64,000 bases of DNA, taken from assembly GCF_029504395.1 (NCBI RefSeq), contig NZ_JAQFIF010000011.1, positions 1 to 64,000 of the forward strand, given 5' to 3'. The DNA comes from Arthrobacter sp. ES3-54. Its GTDB lineage: Bacteria; Actinomycetota; Actinomycetes; Actinomycetales; Micrococcaceae. Shown here piece by piece: positions 16,169 through 24,830 of the stretch. Numbering within the stretch: the first letter of the stretch is position 1; every line of letters starts with the position of its first letter. The notes beneath the pieces were generated by a model. It was not told the origin of the DNA. It saw only the letters and a program-made list of their open reading frames with translations, and ran no database searches. The position numbers were made by a program, and so were the translations under genes.

Positions 16169-16897
16169 ATGAGAACACTTAGAACACTCAGCATGGTTGG
16201 GACGCTCGGATTACTCGTAGCCGGTTCCCTTGTCTTCGGTTCCGCCCAGGTTGCTACGGCCGCAACGTGCAGCCCCGCACCGACGAACTCCTTTTCTGGG
16301 TCCGTCGTACTGGCCACAAGTTTTGAATCGGGCAGCTTTTGCGGCCTCATCCCCAAAGTGTCGGGCACCGGCACGGCAACAATGTCCAGTTCGCGGCCCC
16401 ACACCGGGACGCATGCGGCCAAGCTGCACGTGACCACGGATTCCGGTTCGCTCGCAAACCTTTCCTCCCCGGCGTTCCCTTCGGGGACCAAGACCTCGTA
16501 CGCAGACGGCTGGTTCAATATCACCGTGGCCGGCGTTTCCGGCAATGACGTACCGTACTTCCGCTTCTTCTCCGGCTCCACCCGCGTCGCGGACATCTAC
16601 CGCTACAACAGCAACGGGCAGCTGTGGCTCCGGGTCACCTCACCGAGCGGCACCTTTGTCTACACGAAGCTGATCTCCGGGAGCATCTCCCTGAGCGCCT
16701 GGCACCATGTAAGCATGCGGGTGACCGCCAACGGCAGCAAATCAACCATCCAGGTGTGGTTCGACGGCGTGCAGAAATACAGCAGCACGAGCGTCAACAT
16801 GCTGGGGAGCAGCCTGAGCAAAGTTCAGCTCGGCGCTGAGCACAACAGGCAAAAGGGCGACGAATACATCGATGATGTCATCATCAAACGCTCCTAG
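16169..16897 (+). CDS. Secreted concanavalin/LamG-like protein
   Basis: A 242-residue exported protein. The signal peptide (hydrophobic residues 7-30) ends near ATA-ATC. The mature part opens with a jelly-roll-like pattern: VVLATSFESGSFCGL, HTGTHAAKLHVTT, YADGWFNITVAG, SAWHHVSMRVTANGSKSTIQVWFDG and an acidic end GDEYIDDVIIKR. This is the LamG or polysaccharide-lyase-like beta-sandwich found in carbohydrate-binding proteins. No catalytic pair can be assigned. It lies 70 bp after the microprotein and closes the cassette, so it may bind the exported polymer. Confidence 0.7.
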   Translation: MRTLRTLSMVGTLGLLVAGSLVFGSAQVATAATCSPAPTNSFSGSVVLATSFESGSFCGLIPKVSGTGTATMSSSRPHTGTHAAKLHVTTDSGSLANLSSPAFPSGTKTSYADGWFNITVAGVSGNDVPYFRFFSGSTRVADIYRYNSNGQLWLRVTSPSGTFVYTKLISGSISLSAWHHVSMRVTANGSKSTIQVWFDGVQKYSSTSVNMLGSSLSKVQLGAEHNRQKGDEYIDDVIIKRS

Positions 16898-16927
16898 CTC
16901 CCTTTGATAGCCCGCGGGTGGCCTGCC

Positions 16928-17530
16928 TCATTCCGGTTCCTTGGCCGCCCGCACGAAGTCCCCAATCTTGGCCAGGTCCTTGATGCCGCGCGAGGACTCG
17001 ACGCCGGAAGACACATCGACGCCCCACGCCCCGGCTTCCGCCGCTGCCCGGGCCACGTTGGCGGGATCCAGGCCGCCGGCGAGCAACCACTTGCGTCCAG
17101 CCAGGGCCTTGGCCCGGACGGAGCCGTAGTCCCAGGCTTCGCCGGAGCCGGGGACGGCGGCGTCGATCAGGAGCAGCTCTTCACCCCAGTTGTCGAAGGC
17201 GTCTGCAGCGGCGGCCATTGTGACGGCCCGGATCAGTTTCATCCCGGCGTCGTGCACCGTCCGGACGTCCGCCGGTGATCGGTCCCCGTGGAGCTGGACC
17301 CAGACCAGGCCCGCTTCACGGGCGACGTCGACGGCGTCGGCGGCCGGTTCGTGCCGGAACACCCCCACCGCTGGCAACCCGTTCGGGACGTGGGCGAGGA
17401 GGTTCCTGACCTGTTCCGGGGTGACCTCCCGGGCGCTGCGGGTCAGGACGAAGCCGAAGGCGTCCGCGCCGGCACCGGCCGCGGCGCGGACCGCGTCCGG
17501 GGTGCTGAGGCCGCACACTTTGACAAACAT
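16928..17530 (-). CDS. trpF: Phosphoribosylanthranilate isomerase
   Basis: TrpF converts N-(5-phosphoribosyl)anthranilate to CdRP, the third step of tryptophan synthesis. The 200-residue protein is a TIM barrel with the diagnostic opening MFVKVCGLS (catalytic Cys6), GFVLTRSAREV (GFVF-S-R phosphate region), VQLHGD around residue 90, and the closing LAGGLDPANV and GVDVSSGVESSRGIKD. I start at ATG 17530 after a GGAG site; the longer frame upstream is not part of TrpF. It stands apart from other trp genes. Confidence 0.95.
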   Translation of the reverse strand: MFVKVCGLSTPDAVRAAAGAGADAFGFVLTRSAREVTPEQVRNLLAHVPNGLPAVGVFRHEPAADAVDVAREAGLVWVQLHGDRSPADVRTVHDAGMKLIRAVTMAAAADAFDNWGEELLLIDAAVPGSGEAWDYGSVRAKALAGRKWLLAGGLDPANVARAAAEAGAWGVDVSSGVESSRGIKDLAKIGDFVRAAKEPE

Positions 17531-17601
17531 TCTGGCTCCTTCTGCACGCCTTCTGCCTCTGACGTTAGCAAGACAGGACCGCCGCCGCCGACTTTGCGTC
17601 G

Positions 17602-17643
17602 GCATCGGAAGAAGCGCCAGCATCGGCAGAAGCGCCGGCATCG
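17602..17643. repeat. Two and a third copies of an 18-bp direct repeat
   Basis: GCATCGGAAGAAGCGCCA (17602-17619), GCATCGGCAGAAGCGCCG (17620-17637) and a partial GCATCG follow each other between the divergent trpF and hutD genes. Confidence 0.75.
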
Positions 17644-17680
17644 CAGCCGGGCTGGCTCCAGGTGCCCCGGGACCGGCCGA

Positions 17681-17686
17681 TAGGCT
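17681..17686 (+). promoter_or_regulatory. -10 box of a leaderless promoter (TAGGCT)
   Basis: TAGGCT is separated from the hutD ATG at 17693 by six bases, with no ribosome-binding site, indicating a leaderless transcript. Confidence 0.5.
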
Positions 17687-17692
17687 GGTGCC

Positions 17693-18367
17693 ATGGAGAT
17701 CATCCGCTATGCCGAGCTCAAAGCCCACCCTTGGCGCAACGGCGGCGGGGTCACCCGCGAAGTGGCCCGCCATCCCCGGACCCCGTCCGTGCAAACCGCC
17801 ATGCAAAACACAGCGCAGGACAACTCATGGGACTGGCGCATCAGCATTGCCGAGGTATCCAAGGCTGGCCCCTTCTCTGCCTTCGCAGGGATGGACCGTG
17901 TGCTGACGGTGATTGACGGGGAGTTGTTGCTCCTGAGCGTGGACGGCGCCGAGCACCCGCTCGAGAAGTACCGGCCGTTCCGGTTCTCCGGCGACGCCGC
18001 CGCGGCAGGGGCACTGCCCACCGGCGACATCCGGGACCTGAACGTCATCACCCGCAACGGCGCCTTCAAGGGCTACACGTCCATCATCGAGCTGTCCAAG
18101 AAACGGGCCCATCCGGTGTTCGGGGGCCAGTTCGGCATCCTCCTGCAGGGCCAGGGGACGGTCAGCCCCGGCACTGCGGGCGACCCTGCGCCGGACGCCG
18201 GCAGTCCCGTCGGGCCGCCCACAGTCACCTCGGAGTCGGAGCCGGAGCGCGTCGAACTGAACCGTTATGACGCCGTCGTCGGCGCTGACACCGCGGCGCC
18301 GGAAATCGTGGGGCGTGGATTCCTGGCGGTTGTCTCCATCGATCCTGCGGAACCCGGCACGGATTAG
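17693..18367 (+). CDS. hutD: HutD/Ves-family cupin protein
   Basis: A 224-residue double-cupin protein with the HutD hallmark opening IIRYAELKAHPWRNGGGVTREV, then DWRISIAEVSKAGPFSAFAGMDRVLTVIDG and LNVITRNG. In histidine-utilisation loci HutD is thought to set pathway flux, possibly by binding a pathway intermediate. Here no other hut gene is nearby. It is transcribed leaderless and its stop overlaps the end of the convergent ABC permease by four bases. An insertion of about 25 residues rich in Gly/Pro/Asp (near 155-180) is unusual. Confidence 0.85.
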   Translation: MEIIRYAELKAHPWRNGGGVTREVARHPRTPSVQTAMQNTAQDNSWDWRISIAEVSKAGPFSAFAGMDRVLTVIDGELLLLSVDGAEHPLEKYRPFRFSGDAAAAGALPTGDIRDLNVITRNGAFKGYTSIIELSKKRAHPVFGGQFGILLQGQGTVSPGTAGDPAPDAGSPVGPPTVTSESEPERVELNRYDAVVGADTAAPEIVGRGFLAVVSIDPAEPGTD

Positions 18368-19191
18368 CGCTCGTCCGCCTTCAGGCGGGCACCGCTGACA
18401 CGCACGGAGTCCCCGGACAGCTTCTGCGCGAGCCAGATAGGAACGATCGAAACCACGATCAGCACGACGGCCACGACGTTGACCACGGGCGCCTGGTTCG
18501 GACGGAAGAGGTTCTGCAGGATCCAGATCGGCAGCGTGGTCTCACCGGCGCCGATCGTGAACGTGGTGACGATGATCTCGTCGAAGCTGAGCGCGAAGGC
18601 CAGCAGCCCGCCTGCCAGCAGGGCAGAGCGCAGTTGGGGGAACGTCACCAGGCCGAAAGTGGCGAAGACGCCGGCGCCGAGATCGGCCGAGGCTTCCTCC
18701 AGACCGGGGCTCATTCTGCGGAGCCGCGCTATGACGTTGTTGAATACGGTCACCATGCAGAACGTTGCGTGGGCGATCACCACCGTCCACAGGCTCAGCG
18801 GAACGCCCAGGATGGTGGTGAACATGTTGTTCAGGGCAATGCCGGTGACAACTCCGGGCAGAGCGATCGGCAAGATCACCAGGAGGTTGATGACGTCGCG
18901 GCCGAAGAAGTCATACCGCTGCAGGGACAGTGCCAGCAGCGTCCCCAGCAGCAGCGAGATGACGGTCGCGACCACCGCCACCCACAGCGAGGACAGGACG
19001 GCCTCCCGGACGCCGGGCGAGTCAAAAGCCTTGCCCCACCATTCCAAGGTGAAGCCCTTGGGCGGCCAGCCGAACGTCCGGTCCGCGTTGAACGAATTCA
19101 CCACCACGAGCATTAGCGGGGTGTAAATGAACAACAGCACCAGCGCGGTAACGACGCCCAGGACCACTTTGGCGCTACGGGAAAGCCTCAT
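18364..19191 (-). CDS. ABC transporter permease, PotC-type
   Basis: A 275-residue polytopic permease with six predicted helices and the EAA cytoplasmic loop (GLEEASADLGAGVFATFGLVTFPQL), which contacts the ATPase. Sequence style (SFNADRTFGWPPKGFTLEWW, LLAFALSFDEIIVTTF) is typical of the spermidine/putrescine family. It is the last gene of a four-gene minus-strand operon: ATPase, binding protein, PotB-like permease and this one. The gap to the PotB-like gene is 13 bp. Function: second membrane subunit of a polyamine-type importer; the actual amine is unproven. Confidence 0.9.
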   Translation of the reverse strand: MRLSRSAKVVLGVVTALVLLFIYTPLMLVVVNSFNADRTFGWPPKGFTLEWWGKAFDSPGVREAVLSSLWVAVVATVISLLLGTLLALSLQRYDFFGRDVINLLVILPIALPGVVTGIALNNMFTTILGVPLSLWTVVIAHATFCMVTVFNNVIARLRRMSPGLEEASADLGAGVFATFGLVTFPQLRSALLAGGLLAFALSFDEIIVTTFTIGAGETTLPIWILQNLFRPNQAPVVNVVAVVLIVVSIVPIWLAQKLSGDSVRVSGARLKADER

Positions 19192-19204
19192 GATGCGCCT
19201 TTCG

Positions 19205-20134
19205 CTACAGGTTATTCAGGGCGCCGGACCGACGGACGATGAAGAGGTAGAACATGATGATGGCGATCGGAACCAGCGACACCGCGGCGGCAAACGGCAG
19301 GTTGTTCGCGGCTCCGACGTTTGCGTAGACCACGGTTCCCAGCATCTGGGTGGTCCCGCCAACGATCTGCGCGGTGATGTAGTCGCCCAGGGACAGGGAG
19401 AACGTGAAGATGGTGCCCGCAATGATGGAAGGGACCAGCAGCGGAAGCATGACCAGGCGCATGGTGGTCAGCGGTTTCGCGCCCAGGTCCCCGGAGGCTT
19501 CCAGCAGGGAGTCGGGCACCCGGTCAAAGCCCGCGTAGATCGGCAGGATCATGTACGGCAGCCAGATGTAGGACAGGGTCAGGATGACAGCAGTCTCGCC
19601 GTAGCCCGGGGACGAGAGGCCGAGCGGAGTCCCCAGCCATTCCAGGAGCCCGCCCTCGGCCAGGACATTCCGCCAGGCGTAGGCCTTGACGAGGTAGCTG
19701 GCCCACAGCGGCATCAGCACGGCCACCACGAGCAGTTTCTCCCAGCGGGCGCTGGCCACCTTGGCGATGAAGAACGCGATGGGCAGGGCGAGGATCATGT
19801 CGATCACGGTGACCGCAACCGCGATCCACAATGTCCGCAGGGTGATCCGCTGATACACCGGATCGGTCAGGACCGTGACGATGTTCTCCGTGGTCCAGAC
19901 CGTGGACACCTCGCCCGTGAAGGTGTCCACGGTCCAGAACGCGGTGATCAGCAATGCCGCCAGGGCCGCGATGTACACAAGCACCAGCCAGCCCGCTGGG
20001 GCCGTGAGCAGCGCGGCCAGCCTTAGCCGGGGTGATCGGTGAAGCAACGCCGAGAAGGCGTTGGTTTTCGCCCTGGGTACAGCCCCGGCATCACGGGGTG
20101 GGCCGGGCGGCAGTTGTTGTATCCGTTGTGCCAT
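19205..20134 (-). CDS. ABC transporter permease, PotB-type
   Basis: A 309-residue permease with a cytoplasmic N-terminus of about 40 residues and six predicted helices. The EAA loop EASGDLGAKPLTTMRLVMLPLLVPS lies near residue 215. FTFSLSLGDYITAQIVGG is characteristic of PotB-like subunits of polyamine or opine importers. It follows the binding-protein gene by 67 bp and precedes the PotC-like gene, forming the first membrane subunit of the importer. Confidence 0.9.
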   Translation of the reverse strand: MAQRIQQLPPGPPRDAGAVPRAKTNAFSALLHRSPRLRLAALLTAPAGWLVLVYIAALAALLITAFWTVDTFTGEVSTVWTTENIVTVLTDPVYQRITLRTLWIAVAVTVIDMILALPIAFFIAKVASARWEKLLVVAVLMPLWASYLVKAYAWRNVLAEGGLLEWLGTPLGLSSPGYGETAVILTLSYIWLPYMILPIYAGFDRVPDSLLEASGDLGAKPLTTMRLVMLPLLVPSIIAGTIFTFSLSLGDYITAQIVGGTTQMLGTVVYANVGAANNLPFAAAVSLVPIAIIMFYLFIVRRSGALNNL

Positions 20135-20201
20135 CTCGCCTTAGTCTCTGCCGGCCGCCGGGGCCGGATTGTTCTTGCGGTTTGGGTGCGCGGCGCCGGA
20201 C

Positions 20202-21389
20202 TCAGCCCTTGATTTCCGTCCAGGCCTTGGTCCATTCCGAATAGTCGGTGCACTTGACGTCCTTGCGGCCATCGAGGCACTCGGCCACGGGGGTGGTCCA
20301 GTACCAGATCTTTTCGGCGTAGGCCGTATCACCGGAGTGGTACGTCTCGCAGTGTTTGGGATCCTTGGTCAGCTCGCAGGATTTGGCGTTGGCCGGGGAT
20401 TCGCCAAAGTACTCCGCCACCTGGGCGTTCGCCTTGGGGCTGGCGATGTAGTCGAGCCACTTGTAGGCGCAGTTCGGGTTCTTGGTCTTGGATCCGATCA
20501 TCCAGGTGTCCGACCAGCCGGTGGCACCCTCTTCGGGGAGAAGGGTTGCAACCTTGGCGCCCTCGCCCGTCGCGATGTTGGCCCCCACCTGCCAAGTGGT
20601 GCCAACCACGGTGCTCCCGGACGTAAAGGCCTGGACCTCCTTGACGACGTCGCTCCAGTACTCGCCGATGTGCGTGCGCTGCTGCTTGAGCAGGTCGACG
20701 GCGGCGGCCAACTGGTCCTTGTCGAGGGCATAGGGGTTCTTGATGCCCAGGTCCGGCTTGTGGGCCATGAGGTACACGGCGGCATCGGCGATGTAGATGG
20801 GCGAATCGTAGGCCGTGACCTTGCCGGAATGCTTGGCGGCGTCGTCAAACACCGCGCTCCAGGAGGCGGGCGCCGGGGTGACTTTGTCCGTGGAGTACAT
20901 CAGCAGGTTGGCGCCCCAGCCGTGGGGCATTCCGTAGTTGACGCCGTTGACGGTGTTCCAGGCTTTGTCCTTCAGGAACGGATAGATGTCCGGATAGTTC
21001 TTCAGGAGGCTCATGTTGACCGGTTGCACATCTTGGCCGGCGACCAGGCGCAGCGAAGCGTCCCCGGAAGCCGAGATGACGTCGTACTGTCCGGTGCGCA
21101 TCAGCGTTACGGCCTCGTCGGAAGTGCCGAACGGCTTGAAGCTGACCTTGCACCCGGTTTCTTGTTCGAACGGATGCACCCAGTCGGCCGCCGGGTCGTT
21201 ACTGCCGTCCTCGACATAGCCGGGCCATCCGAGGATGGACAGCTGGCCTTCACCGGTGCCGATCTCGGTCTTGACCGGCTGCGCCGAAGGCGCAGTACCC
21301 GATCCGCCGCTGGTTCCGCAGGCTGACAGCGCGAGGGCTGCCGCGGCAAACACCCCAACAACGAGGGAGGCCTTAGTTTTTGGTGCCAT
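20202..21389 (-). CDS. Solute-binding lipoprotein, PotD-type
   Basis: A 395-residue extracytoplasmic binding protein. The lipoprotein signal ends in LSAC (Cys24), anchoring it to the membrane. The mature part starts with GEGQLSILGWPGYVEDGSNDPAADWVHPFEQETGCKV, the usual PotD/PotF opening, and includes DVISASGDASLRLVAGQDVQPV and YGMPHGWGANLLMYS. In this class II fold, acidic and aromatic residues in the cleft grip the amine. It lies between the ATPase and permeases of the same operon. Ligand could be putrescine, spermidine or GABA-like amines. Confidence 0.9.
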   Translation of the reverse strand: MAPKTKASLVVGVFAAAALALSACGTSGGSGTAPSAQPVKTEIGTGEGQLSILGWPGYVEDGSNDPAADWVHPFEQETGCKVSFKPFGTSDEAVTLMRTGQYDVISASGDASLRLVAGQDVQPVNMSLLKNYPDIYPFLKDKAWNTVNGVNYGMPHGWGANLLMYSTDKVTPAPASWSAVFDDAAKHSGKVTAYDSPIYIADAAVYLMAHKPDLGIKNPYALDKDQLAAAVDLLKQQRTHIGEYWSDVVKEVQAFTSGSTVVGTTWQVGANIATGEGAKVATLLPEEGATGWSDTWMIGSKTKNPNCAYKWLDYIASPKANAQVAEYFGESPANAKSCELTKDPKHCETYHSGDTAYAEKIWYWTTPVAECLDGRKDVKCTDYSEWTKAWTEIKG

Positions 21390-21470
21390 GATCCTTACCT
21401 TTCGATGTGGAGAAAATCTCTGGACTGGGAACGCTGCGCCACGGGCGGGAAGTCCGCCCGGCGTCCGCCG

Positions 21471-22544
21471 TCAGGTGCCGCGGGCCGGAAGCCAAACAAC
21501 GGCGTCGTCGTCCCAGCTGACCGTGACGGGCTGGTTCACCAGTTCTGCGTCGCCGCCCGGCAGCTTTTCCGGAACCAGCGCGACGACGGCGGGACCGCCG
21601 TCGAGCTGCACCCGCACCTGGGTGGCGTGCCCGACATAGACGAACGACGTCACCGTCCCGGGCCGGGAGGTGATGCCGGATCGGCGCTCCGGTTCCCCGG
21701 TCCAGGCGACGCGCAGCCGCTCGGGACGGATGCACAGGGGGTCTGGCCGGCCATAGAGCGCTTGGGCCTGGGCGGCGTCGAATATGTTGGAGGTGCCGAC
21801 GAAGTTGGCCACGAAGATGCCGGCGGGGCGCTCATAGATTTCGTGCGCGGTACCGATCTGTTCGATGCTGCCGTTGTTGAAGACACCGATCCTGTCGCTC
21901 ATGGTCAGGGCCTCCTCCTGGTCGTGGGTGACGAAGATGAAGGTGATGCCCAGCGAGCGCTGCAATTCCTTGAGTTCTACCTGCATCTGCTGCCGGAGCT
22001 TGAGGTCCAGGGCACCGAGCGGCTCATCCAGCAGAAGGACCTTCGGCTCGACCACCAGCGCCCGGGCCAGGGCAACCCGCTGCCGCTGGCCGCCGGAGAG
22101 TTGGGCGGGCTTGCGGCCGAGGAATTTCCCGAGCTGGACGCGGTCCAGGGCCTCCCTGGCCCGCTCCCGCCGCCGGTTCCCGGGCATGCCGCGCACCCGG
22201 AGCCCGTAGGCGACGTTGTCCACGAGAGACATGTGCGGGAACAGGGCGTAGTCCTGAAAGACGGTGTTGACGTCCCGCTGGAAGGGCGCCATCGCCGTGA
22301 CGTCCTTGCCCTCGAGTTCGATGCTTCCGGACGTCGGCAGTTCGAAGCCGGCGATCAACCGCAGGACCGTGGTCTTGCCGGAGCCGGACGGGCCAAGCAT
22401 GGAGAAGAACTCCCCGTGGCGGATGTCCAGGTCCACGCCATCTACCGCTACGGTATCCCCAAAGACCTTGGTGAGCTTGCGGAGGCGAATCGCCGGAATC
22501 TCTTCGGTTCCGGTCGAGGTGCCGGCGGCCAGTGTTTCGGTCAT
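21471..22544 (-). CDS. ABC transporter ATP-binding protein, PotA-type
   Basis: A 357-residue ATPase with Walker [10 protein letters not shown] (51-59), the Q-loop at [10 protein letters not shown], signature [15 protein letters not shown], Walker [13 protein letters not shown] and the switch His (FVTHDQEEA), then a C-terminal TOBE domain (about 280-355). I start at the ATG at 22544 (MTETLAAG); the upstream frame to 22631 lacks support. It powers the adjacent polyamine-type importer and is the first gene of the operon, divergent from the GntR gene at 22788. Confidence 0.9.
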   Translation of the reverse strand: MTETLAAGTSTGTEEIPAIRLRKLTKVFGDTVAVDGVDLDIRHGEFFSMLGPSGSGKTTVLRLIAGFELPTSGSIELEGKDVTAMAPFQRDVNTVFQDYALFPHMSLVDNVAYGLRVRGMPGNRRRERAREALDRVQLGKFLGRKPAQLSGGQRQRVALARALVVEPKVLLLDEPLGALDLKLRQQMQVELKELQRSLGITFIFVTHDQEEALTMSDRIGVFNNGSIEQIGTAHEIYERPAGIFVANFVGTSNIFDAAQAQALYGRPDPLCIRPERLRVAWTGEPERRSGITSRPGTVTSFVYVGHATQVRVQLDGGPAVVALVPEKLPGGDAELVNQPVTVSWDDDAVVWLPARGT

Positions 22545-22643
22545 GGGGTTCGCCTTACTCCGTTGCCGGATCGTCCACGAGAGAGCCACGCAGCGGAATG
22601 TGATCCAGTCCACACAGGGCTGCTGGGCCAAATGCTATTACTT

Positions 22644-22656
22644 CATAGGTTTTATG
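22644..22656. promoter_or_regulatory. Possible GntR operator upstream of the ABC operon
   Basis: CATA (22644-22647) and TATG (22653-22656) form a short inverted repeat around GGTTT in an AT-rich patch, within the divergent spacer between the ATPase gene and the GntR regulator. Weak evidence. Confidence 0.25.
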
Positions 22657-22787
22657 TATAGACCCTTCGGCAAAGCCCGGATTAGGATGACATCATCCCG
22701 GGCGACGCACGGCGGCGCCGCCTGCGGAAGCTGCATGGATGCCCCGGAAGGTAACGCCGGATACGGCCGGAGGGAAGGGAGGCCCGG

Positions 22788-23528
22788 ATGTTGTTGTCGC
22801 CGAATGGCGCCTCCCGGAGTCTGGCGGCGGTGTTCACGCCGATCAAATCACGCGGGCTCGTGGATGAAGTGTGCGGCCGGATCGAGCAGGCGGTGGAGAC
22901 CGGGCTGCTGACCAGCGGCCAGCGGCTGCCGAACGAAACGGAGCTGGCCGCGGCCCTGGGAGTGTCCGCGGTAACTGCACGGGAGGCCCTTTCGCAGCTG
23001 CGTGCCTCGGGAATCATCCGGACCGCGCGCGGCCGCAGCGGCGGAAGCTTCATCGCCGACAACGTGCTGCCCTCCCGGGAACGGGCACTGGCGCAGCTGC
23101 AGGACTTGAGCCGGCTGCAGATCAGGGACCTCGCGCTGCACTACCAGGCGATCGCCGCGGCCTGCGCGGGGGTGGCGGCCCGGCGCTCCGATGCCGCCGA
23201 CATCGCCACGCTGCGCTCGTTCATCCCCTCAGCCAACGACGACTCCGCGAGCTGGCGCCTGGCCCTCTCGGAGTTCCTGCTGGAAGTCGCGGCCATTGCG
23301 CGCTCCGCCCGGCTGGCCCGGGAGCTCATCCGGTTACAGGCCGATCTTGGCACCCTCACGCTGCTGCCCTGCGCCGACGCCGGCTACCGCGGGTGCACGG
23401 CCGTGATCCTCGAGGACGTGGCAGCCGCCATCGAGGCCCACGATCCGGGTGCCGCCGAAACCGGGGTCAAGGACCTGATCTCCGCCACTACCGACTGGCT
23501 GCTGACCGAGCAGGCCAAACGCTATTGA
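22788..23528 (+). CDS. GntR/FadR-type transcriptional regulator
   Basis: A 246-residue regulator. An N-terminal winged helix-turn-helix (LVDEVCGRIEQAVETGLLTSGQRLPNETELAAALGVSAVTAREALSQLRASGII, residues 24-77) is followed by an all-helical FCD-like domain (about 105-240). A strong AGGGAAGGGAGG site precedes the ATG. It is divergent from the polyamine-type ABC operon and followed by a Cache-like protein, so it probably controls the transporter in response to a small amine or carboxylate. The ligand cannot be read from the sequence. Confidence 0.85.
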   Translation: MLLSPNGASRSLAAVFTPIKSRGLVDEVCGRIEQAVETGLLTSGQRLPNETELAAALGVSAVTAREALSQLRASGIIRTARGRSGGSFIADNVLPSRERALAQLQDLSRLQIRDLALHYQAIAAACAGVAARRSDAADIATLRSFIPSANDDSASWRLALSEFLLEVAAIARSARLARELIRLQADLGTLTLLPCADAGYRGCTAVILEDVAAAIEAHDPGAAETGVKDLISATTDWLLTEQAKRY

Positions 23529-23626
23529 CTGCACCCGCACGTATAAGCCACGATCTTGATCGCACAATCTTGACCGACCAACTTTGACCCCAAATGTCCC
23601 GGCAGCTTCGAGCTAAGGCAGCAACC

Positions 23627-24388
23627 ATGTCCGAAACCACCTCCACCGCAGGCCCCTCCGCCGGCCCGTCCGCAGGCCCCTCCGCGGCACCGGCCGGACC
23701 CGGCTCTGCCGAGCGGGCTGCCGCCGAGCTCGACGCCACCATCGCAGGCATCGAGCACCGCCTGGCGGCCTGGGCTGCCGACGCCGGTGCGGCCCTGGCC
23801 GCCATGTCCGGGAAAGTCACGGGCACGGCCGTGGACAAGCTCATCCGGCCGGTGGTCGAGGAACTGCTGCAACTGCCCGGCGGTTACGCAGCCGGAGCAG
23901 GGTTCATCGCCAACGCGGGGCTGCTCGGGCCCGAGCGCAGCTATATCGCCTGGTGGCAGGGCCCGGACCTGGAACACGTCGACGCGCTGGCCAACTTCAG
24001 CCCCAACTCCATCAGCCGCTACGTCAAGGCCGAGTGGTTCCGAATCCCCGTAGAAACAGGCCAGGCGCATGTCACCGGGCCCTATGTGGATTTCCTCTGC
24101 ACCGACGAGTACGTCCTGACCTTCACGCACCCGGTGTTCACCCGTCCGGACGGCCCGGTGGCGGGAATCGTGGGCATCGACGTCACGGTCCAGCGCCTGG
24201 AACGCGGGGCCATGCCGGCCCTGCGGCGGATCGGCGGCCGGGCCACCCTGGCCAACGCCGACGGCCGGGCCGCGGTTTCGGCGGCGCCCGATATCGACGC
24301 CGGAGACCTGATTTCGCCGGACGAACAGTGCGCGCACTACCCCGTGGGGCGTGCCTTCACAGTCTGGAGCAACGCAGCCGGACTGTGA
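23627..24388 (+). CDS. Stand-alone Cache/PDC-like sensory domain protein
   Basis: A 253-residue protein with an Ala/Pro/Ser N-terminus and an alpha/beta domain resembling PDC/dCache sensors: SYIAWWQGPD, YVKAEWFRIPVETGQAHVTGPYVDFLCTDEYVLTFTHPVF and the typical ending GPVAGIVGIDVTVQRLE. Cache domains usually bind small carboxylates or amines outside the membrane within receptors. Here no signal peptide, transmembrane helix or output domain is seen, so it is probably a soluble cytoplasmic ligand-binding protein. It follows the GntR gene by about 100 bp. It may be a co-sensor or a ligand-buffering partner. ATG 23594 is an alternative start. Confidence 0.7.
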   Translation: MSETTSTAGPSAGPSAGPSAAPAGPGSAERAAAELDATIAGIEHRLAAWAADAGAALAAMSGKVTGTAVDKLIRPVVEELLQLPGGYAAGAGFIANAGLLGPERSYIAWWQGPDLEHVDALANFSPNSISRYVKAEWFRIPVETGQAHVTGPYVDFLCTDEYVLTFTHPVFTRPDGPVAGIVGIDVTVQRLERGAMPALRRIGGRATLANADGRAAVSAAPDIDAGDLISPDEQCAHYPVGRAFTVWSNAAGL

Positions 24389-24422
24389 GTCAGGCCGGCC
24401 GTGACGCGGCTTTGCTAGAATT

Positions 24423-24453
24423 GGAGGCCAAGGCCCCCCACTTCCGGGCCTCC
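24423..24453 (+). promoter_or_regulatory. Hairpin upstream of the SMR pair
   Basis: GGAGGCC (24423-24429) pairs with GGCCTCC (24447-24453) in the 116-nt gap before the first SMR gene. Paired SMR exporters are often controlled by guanidine riboswitches, but I could not match the conserved guanidine-I or ACGR-loop motifs here, so only a hairpin is claimed. Confidence 0.35.
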
Positions 24454-24504
24454 GGACGACGGTTCAGTACCCGGCACGCGACAAGACTGGCCACAGGAGC
24501 TGTC

Positions 24505-24828
24505 ATGTCGTGGTTAATACTCATTCTCTCCGGGGCGCTGGAGGCCGTCTGGGCCGCCGCCCTGCACCGGACCGCCCAGGCCACCGGCCGCCGCCGGCTG
24601 GTCCCCGCATTCGTTTTCCTCGTTTCGGTCCTCGCCAGCACCGGGGGCCTCGCCGTCGCCATGCAGTCCATCCCCACTGGAACGGCCTACGCCGTGTGGG
24701 TGGGGGTCGGCGTCGTCCTGACGTCCGGCTACGCGATGATCGCCAAAGTTGAGCGCGCGACAGCGGCGCGGATCCAGCTGCTCGGCGGGATTGCCGCGAG
24801 CGTGGCCGGGCTGAAGCTGGTGGCATAA
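24505..24828 (+). CDS. Small multidrug resistance (SMR) exporter subunit
   Basis: A 107-residue protein with four transmembrane helices. It has the SMR motifs WLILILSGALEAVWAAAL, with the membrane-embedded Glu13 that exchanges protons for cations, and GTAYAVWVGVGVVLTSG. An AGGAG site precedes the ATG. The next gene, three bases downstream, is a second SMR protein, so the two likely form a heterodimer like YkkCD or SugE-type pairs. Likely cargo is guanidinium or small quaternary cations. Confidence 0.9.
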   Translation: MSWLILILSGALEAVWAAALHRTAQATGRRRLVPAFVFLVSVLASTGGLAVAMQSIPTGTAYAVWVGVGVVLTSGYAMIAKVERATAARIQLLGGIAASVAGLKLVA

Positions 24829-24830
24829 CC

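Noticed and set aside
19127..20026. 299-residue plus-strand open frame opposite the ABC permease genes
   Set aside because: Hydrophilic GQ/H/D-rich complement of hydrophobic permease codons, without family features.
24389..24504. Guanidine riboswitch before the SMR pair
   Set aside because: The context suggests one, but I could not align the conserved guanidine-I core or a pair of ACGR hairpin loops; only a simple hairpin is supported.
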